Source: Nodosilinea nodulosa PCC 7104 (GTDB lineage: Bacteria > Cyanobacteriota > Cyanobacteriia > Phormidesmidales > Phormidesmidaceae). From it: a stretch of DNA of 64,000 bases. The notes under the pieces are model-generated. The model saw nothing but the letters and a program-made list of their open reading frames with translations. It was not told the DNA's origin and made no database searches. Position numbers and translations under genes: made by a program. Below, piece after piece: positions 59,924 through 64,000 of this stretch (position 1 is its first letter; each line of letters opens with the position of its first letter). The stretch lies in NCBI RefSeq assembly GCF_000309385.1, contig NZ_JH976538.1, forward strand, positions 251,332 through 315,331. The letters run 5' to 3'.

Positions 59924-61513
59924 ATGGCCATAGCGGTTGATTTTGGCACCAGCAATACCGTCATTGCCCGCTGGAATCCTGTATCTGATAGCCCTGAAAC
60001 AATTGCTTTGCCTGGGCTGAGCCTGGCCCTGGGCACGCTGCCCCCCCTGGTGCCCAGCCTGGTATACGTAGAGCGTCCCCAGGCCGATGGGGTAGTGGTG
60101 GGCCAGGCGGTGCGCGATCGCGGCCTCGACCTGCCCACCGATCCGCGCTTTTTCGCCAACATCAAGCGGGGCATCGGCACGCCGCTGCAGGGGTTTTTGC
60201 CGGATCTCGACGGCCAGGGGCTCTCCTTTGAGCAGCTGGGGGAATGGTTTCTGCGATCGCTCCTGACCCAGGCGCGCACCGCCGCCGGTGAAGACGACAG
60301 CCTGGTGCTGACGGTGCCGGTGGACAGCTTTGAAACCTACCGCCTGTGGCTGGGGGATGTGGCCGCCTCGCTGGATTTCAAAGAGGTGCGGCTGCTCGAT
60401 GAGCCCACCGCCGCCGCCCTGGGCTACGGGCTGACCGGGGAGCAAACCCTGCTGGTGCTAGATTTTGGCGGCGGCACGCTGGACTGGTCTTTGGTGCGGC
60501 TGGTGGCCCCGGCGCAAAAGCAGCCGGTGGGCTTTTTGCTCAAGTGGCGCGGCCAGGGGGACACCCAGACCAGCGCCCAAAAGCCCGAGGTGGCGAGGGT
60601 GCTGGCCAAGGCCGGCGAAAACCTGGGCGGAGCCGACATCGACCAGTGGCTGGTGGAGCACTTTGCGGCCCAGGGCATCTCCGGCGGGGCGGTGGTGCAG
60701 CGGCTGGCGGAGCGGCTGAAGATTGCCCTCTCGGATCAAACCGAGGCGGCGGAAGCCTATTTTGACGACGAAACCTTTGACACCTACGACCTGGCCCTGA
60801 GCCGCGAGCAGTTTGAGCAGATTTTGGCCCAGAACCAGTTCTTTGAGCGCCTGGAGAAGGGGCTGGCCCAGGTGCTCCAGCAGGGGCAGCGCCAGGGGCT
60901 AGACCAGGGGGCGATCGACGCGGTGCTGCTGGTGGGGGGTACGGCGCAGATTCCGGCGGTGCAGCGGTGGGTGACCGAGCGGTTTGGGGCTGACAAGGTG
61001 AGGTGCGATCGCCCCTTTGAGGCCGTTGCCCAGGGCGCGCTGCAGATAGCCCAGGGCCTGGCGGTCGAAGACTTTCTCTACCACAGCTACGGCATTCGCT
61101 ACTGGGACCGCCGCCACAACCGCCACGGCTGGCACCCGATTTTGCCCCAGGGGCAGCCCTACCCCATGGCTGCGCCAGTGGAGCTAACCCTCGGTGCCTC
61201 GGTGGAAAAGCAGCCCAGCATCGAGCTGGTGATCGGCGAGCTGGGGGCGGCCAGCACCCAAACCGAGGTCTACTTCGAAAATGGCCGCCTGGTCACCCGC
61301 CAGCTGGGCGGTGACACCGCCTCGGTGCAGCCATTGAACGATCGCGAGGGGGCGCGCACCATTGCCCAGCTGAATCCGCCGGGGTTTCCGGGCAGCGATC
61401 GCGTGCGGGTGCTGTTTCGGGTCGATCGCGATCGGCTGCTGCGCATTACGGTGGAAGACATTCTCACCGGAGAGACGCTGCTGGATAATGCAGCCGTGGT
61501 GCGGCTGAGCTGA
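59924..61513 (+). CDS. Hsp70-family (DnaK-like) ATPase domain protein
   Basis: 529 residues. The actin-like fold is seen in MAIAVDFGTSNTVIARW, then LLDEPTAAALGYGL and LLVLDFGGGTLDWSLVRL, and VLLVGGTAQIPAVQRWV for adenosine binding. After ~380 residues a shortened substrate-binding-like region follows. It lacks the EEVD-like or lid end of true DnaK and is 100 residues shorter, so it is a divergent Hsp70 homologue typical of cyanobacteria. Starts 30 bp after the exchanger gene. Confidence 0.9.
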   Translation: MAIAVDFGTSNTVIARWNPVSDSPETIALPGLSLALGTLPPLVPSLVYVERPQADGVVVGQAVRDRGLDLPTDPRFFANIKRGIGTPLQGFLPDLDGQGLSFEQLGEWFLRSLLTQARTAAGEDDSLVLTVPVDSFETYRLWLGDVAASLDFKEVRLLDEPTAAALGYGLTGEQTLLVLDFGGGTLDWSLVRLVAPAQKQPVGFLLKWRGQGDTQTSAQKPEVARVLAKAGENLGGADIDQWLVEHFAAQGISGGAVVQRLAERLKIALSDQTEAAEAYFDDETFDTYDLALSREQFEQILAQNQFFERLEKGLAQVLQQGQRQGLDQGAIDAVLLVGGTAQIPAVQRWVTERFGADKVRCDRPFEAVAQGALQIAQGLAVEDFLYHSYGIRYWDRRHNRHGWHPILPQGQPYPMAAPVELTLGASVEKQPSIELVIGELGAASTQTEVYFENGRLVTRQLGGDTASVQPLNDREGARTIAQLNPPGFPGSDRVRVLFRVDRDRLLRITVEDILTGETLLDNAAVVRLS

Positions 61514-61755
61514 GGCGGCCTTCTGCCAACGATTTTCCCTGGGCCAGCGGGGCGGCTGGCGCTAGCGGCTCGCTGGGGGGCAGACTAGGGGAACCGCTCT
61601 GCGATCGCACCCCAGCCCAAAGCCTGACTGCCTCCCCGCCTCTGGCCCGGCAGGCCCTTTGCCCGGGCGGATGCCCGGTTTGCATGCCGGTTTTTTGGAA
61701 TTTGGCTTTGATATTACTATTCAGTGGTGACTGGGTGCGGTAAAGTGGTCTATTA

Positions 61756-61772
61756 TTGAGAATAGGTCTCAA
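61756..61772. promoter_or_regulatory. Fur-box-like palindrome before feoA
   Basis: TTGAGA-ATAGG-TCTCAA is a perfect 6-bp inverted repeat, 6 bp before the feoA start. In the 7-1-7 Fur layout the two halves are TGAGAAT and GGTCTCA, with 5 of 7 bases complementary. Iron-dependent repression of feoAB would fit. The rest of 61514-61755 shows no gene. Confidence 0.45.
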
Positions 61773-61778
61773 CACAGC

Positions 61779-62048
61779 ATGTCCCAATTGAGTCACCCTA
61801 TGCTTACCCATCCTTGTCTTGTCGATCTCAAACCTGGCCAGTCTGCCACCATTGCGGCGCTGCCCTTCGACCTTGGTTTGCAGCACCGCTTTGGGGCGCT
61901 GGGGCTGCGCTGTGGGCAGGAGGTTCACGTGCTGCGCCACGGGCTGCTGAAAGGCCCGCTCCACGTGCGGGTGGGCATGACTGAGGTGATGATGCGCCAC
62001 TGCGATGCCCGCCAGATCGCCATCAGCACCACCGGTCAGGCGGCGTGA
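61779..62048 (+). CDS. feoA: Ferrous iron transport protein A
   Basis: 89 residues. The SH3-like FeoA domain is recognisable (LVDLKPGQSATIAALPFDLG, then RFGALGLRCGQEVHVLRHGL and GPLHVRVGMTEVMMRHCDAR). FeoA supports Fe2+ uptake by FeoB. Neither this start nor the ATG at 61800 has a clear ribosome site. The stop overlaps the feoB start (sequence GTGA), so both are translated together. Confidence 0.9.
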   Translation: MSQLSHPMLTHPCLVDLKPGQSATIAALPFDLGLQHRFGALGLRCGQEVHVLRHGLLKGPLHVRVGMTEVMMRHCDARQIAISTTGQAA

Positions 62049-63838
62049 GACGAATTGCCGTACTGGGAATGCCCAACACGGGCAAATCGACGTTTTATAA
62101 CCGCCTAACCGGCTCTAAGGCCCACATTGGCAACTGGCCAGGAATTACCGTCGATCTGATGATGGCGACGGTTAAGCTGGCGGACGAAGAGGTTGAGGTC
62201 GTCGATCTGCCGGGCATTTATGACCTGCGCGGATTCTCCGAGGACGAGGCGGTGGTGCGCCGCTTTCTGGAGTAGGCTCCGCTGGACTTAGTTTTAATCA
62301 TTCTCAATACCACCCAGATCGATCGACAGCTGATTTTGCCCCTCCAGGTCAAGCATTTGGGGCTGCCTGCGGTGCTGCTGCTCAACATGGCCGATGAGGC
62401 CCAGCGGTTTGGGGTCAAGGTGGAGCCCGATTTGCTCTCCCAGCGCCTGGGTCTGCCGGTGCAGCCGATCAGCGCCAAGTACGGCAGTGGGTATGCAGGG
62501 GCGATCGCCACCATCACCGCCGCGCTCCAGCAGAATCGCCCGCTGGTACCGGTGACGGGGCTAGACGACCACCTGCTCAGCGATACCGAGCTGGCCACCG
62601 AGCTGGCGAGCGCCCTTGACGGCACCGTCCAGATGCCCCTGAGGCTGTCAGATCGCTGGACCACGCGGCTCGATCGCATTCTGCTGCATCCGGTGCTGGG
62701 CATGCCGATTTTCTTTGCCGCCATGTACCTGGTGTTTCAGGCCATCTATGCCCTGGGCACCCCGCTCCAGGGGTGGTTGGGCGATGCCCTGGCCTGGTTT
62801 AGAAGCATTGCCCTAGAACCCATTACCGCGCCCCTGCCCCCGTTTCTTCAGGGCTTTTTGCTCGACGGTCTGTACCAGGGCATCGGCACCGTGGCGGCGT
62901 TTTTGCCCGTCATTTTCCTGTTCTTTCTGTTTATGGCGATCGTGGAGGACAGCGGCTACCTGTCGCGATCGGCCTTTTTGATGGACGGCCTGATGGAGCT
63001 CCTGGGGCTGGACGGACGCTCCTTTGTGATGGCGCTGATGGGGTTTGGCTGCAACGTCCCGGCGATTTTGGGCACGCGGGTGATGCGATCGCCCGGCCTG
63101 CGCATGCTGTCGATGCTGATCATCCCCTTTTCGCTGTGCTCGGCCCGGCTCAACGTGTTTATGTTTATGTCCACGGCGCTGTTTACCGCGAGCCAGGCGC
63201 CCAGGGTAATCTTTAGCCTGTACCTGCTCAGCTTTGGGGCGGCGCTGCTGACGGCTGCCCTGTTTAAGGGCAAGTTTCCCAGTCACGAGCCGCTGGTGCT
63301 AGAGCTGCCCCCCTACCGATTTCCGACCCTGGGCCAAATGTTCAACCGCGCCTGGTGCGAGGTCAAGCATTTTTGGTTTTGGTCGCGGCGCTTCATTATT
63401 TTTGGCGTGATTGCCATCTGGCTGCTGAACAACCTGCCCACCAACGTGCCTCCGGCCAGCGCCCAAACCCTTTCGGGGATGCTGGGGCAGGCGATGCAGC
63501 CCCTGTTTGCCCCCCTGGGCATCAACCCACAGCTGACCGTAGCGCTGTTTTTTGGCTTTATCGCCAAGGAAGTGGTGCTGGGGGGGCTGGCCGTTATCTA
63601 CGGCACCGCCCAGGAAGGCGATTTGGCTACCGCCCTCGCCCAGCAGCTCGACTGGGTGCAGGCCTACAGCTTTATGCTGTTTACGCTGCTGTACGTGCCC
63701 TGCCTGTCGACGGTGGCGGTGCTCAAGAGCGAGTCTAAAAACCTGAAGTTTGTGCTGCTGGCGGTGGGCTGGTCCCTCGGCCTGGCCTGGCTGGCCAGCT
63801 TGGTTTTCTACCAGGGGGCGCGGCTGCTGGGCTTTTAA
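62045..63838 (+). pseudogene. feoB: Ferrous iron transporter B with an in-frame TAG at codon 77
   Basis: From GTG at 62045 one frame encodes a full FeoB of about 597 residues except for TAG at 62273-62275. Before it: G1 GMPNTGKST, G2 GNWPGITVD and G3 VVDLPGIYDL. After it: APLDLVLIILNTTQIDRQL, G4 LLNMADEAQRFG and the whole membrane part with both Gate motifs (GFGCNVPAILGTRVM and LFFGFIAKEVVLGGLAVIYG). Homologues usually have Gln at this place (RFLEQ), so CAG to TAG is the simplest explanation. The remainder has no other defect, pointing to a very recent mutation, a sequence error or suppression. Confidence 0.9.
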
Positions 63839-63903
63839 CGCCTGCGGCTGTGGTTGACGGCACCCCGCGCCGACCAATCCAGATCAATTCAAATCAATCC
63901 AGA

Positions 63904-64000
63904 TTAATACTGCACCGCTGACGGCAGCGGATTTTGCGGCGGGTCAACGGCCTGCTCCAGCGATCGCCGCTCCCAGTTGCCCTCGCCATCGAACAGCAGC
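63904..64000 (-). CDS. Possible C-terminal end of a gene entering from the right
   Basis: The minus strand is open from the window edge to TAA at 63904-63906 and reads LLFDGEGNWERRSLEQAVDP, then PQNPLPSAVQY. Composition is protein-like (HIP1 site, Pro-rich tail) but too short to identify. It would be convergent with feoB. Confidence 0.4.
   Translation of the reverse strand, partial: LLFDGEGNWERRSLEQAVDPPQNPLPSAVQY

Noticed and set aside
62273-62275. TAG in feoB as a pyrrolysine or readthrough codon
   Set aside because: No known pyrrolysine use in cyanobacteria and a simple CAG to TAG change explains it; kept as a nonsense mutation or sequence error.

Overview
The window looks like chromosomal DNA of a cyanobacterium, most likely a GC-rich filamentous type of the Leptolyngbya/Nodosilinea kind (the genus is a guess). 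The octamer GCGATCGC (HIP1) is very frequent, and typical cyanobacterial families occur: a MgPME-cyclase-complex (DUF2488) protein, a nucleotidyltransferase/phosphomannomutase fusion, conserved small membrane proteins, and dispersed palindromic repeats. No rRNA, tRNA or CRISPR array was seen.

Region 1 (1-23 kb) is accessory DNA. At the left edge are an ISAs1-type transposase start and a NACHT-HEAT STAND ATPase. A plasmid-like island follows: an actin-like (ParM) partition operon whose upstream DNA carries eight repeats in strict 11-bp phase, with an IS5-family element inserted in its third gene; a coiled-coil accessory protein; and a large MobF (TrwC/TraA-type) relaxase-helicase. A conflict cassette comes next: a Trypco1 protein, a caspase-TIR-AAA_35 fusion, and an AAA_35-TM-TPR protein of 1626 residues. 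The island ends with a truncated primase-polymerase, two small unknown genes, and the C-terminal part of a large helicase-like protein cut by an IS427-type element.

Region 2 (22.4-23.1 and 41.9-42.5 kb) holds two copies of an unusual cassette: a conserved leader with two hairpins that keep pairing through compensatory changes, followed by a ~94-residue protein whose Shine-Dalgarno lies in the second hairpin. One copy has a perfect 16-bp inverted repeat inside its coding region.

Region 3 (23-41 kb) is mostly core chromosome: pdxJ, a Wzc/Wza-like exopolysaccharide pair, ssb coupled to the mannose-1-P guanylyltransferase/mutase fusion, a methyltransferase, a lipoprotein with an SH3 domain, a class A beta-lactamase-like protein, a TrmJ-type RNA methylase, an OmpR-type regulator, an FMN reductase and a cysteine desulfurase-like enzyme.

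Region 4 (42.6-48.1 kb) is a second accessory patch: an NB-ARC-TPR protein that shares its N-terminal domain with the NACHT protein at the left edge, an AbrB/PIN toxin-antitoxin pair, an HNH nuclease pair, a DUF433 antitoxin-like protein and gene debris.

Region 5 (48.1-64 kb) is core again: an M20 amidohydrolase, envelope proteins including a solute-binding/VWA protein, an IS630 remnant, a VIT-type metal transporter, a MarR-EmrA-EmrB efflux locus, a PNPOx-like flavoprotein divergent from a Ca2+/Na+ exchanger, an Hsp70-like protein, and feoAB with feoB interrupted by one in-frame TAG.
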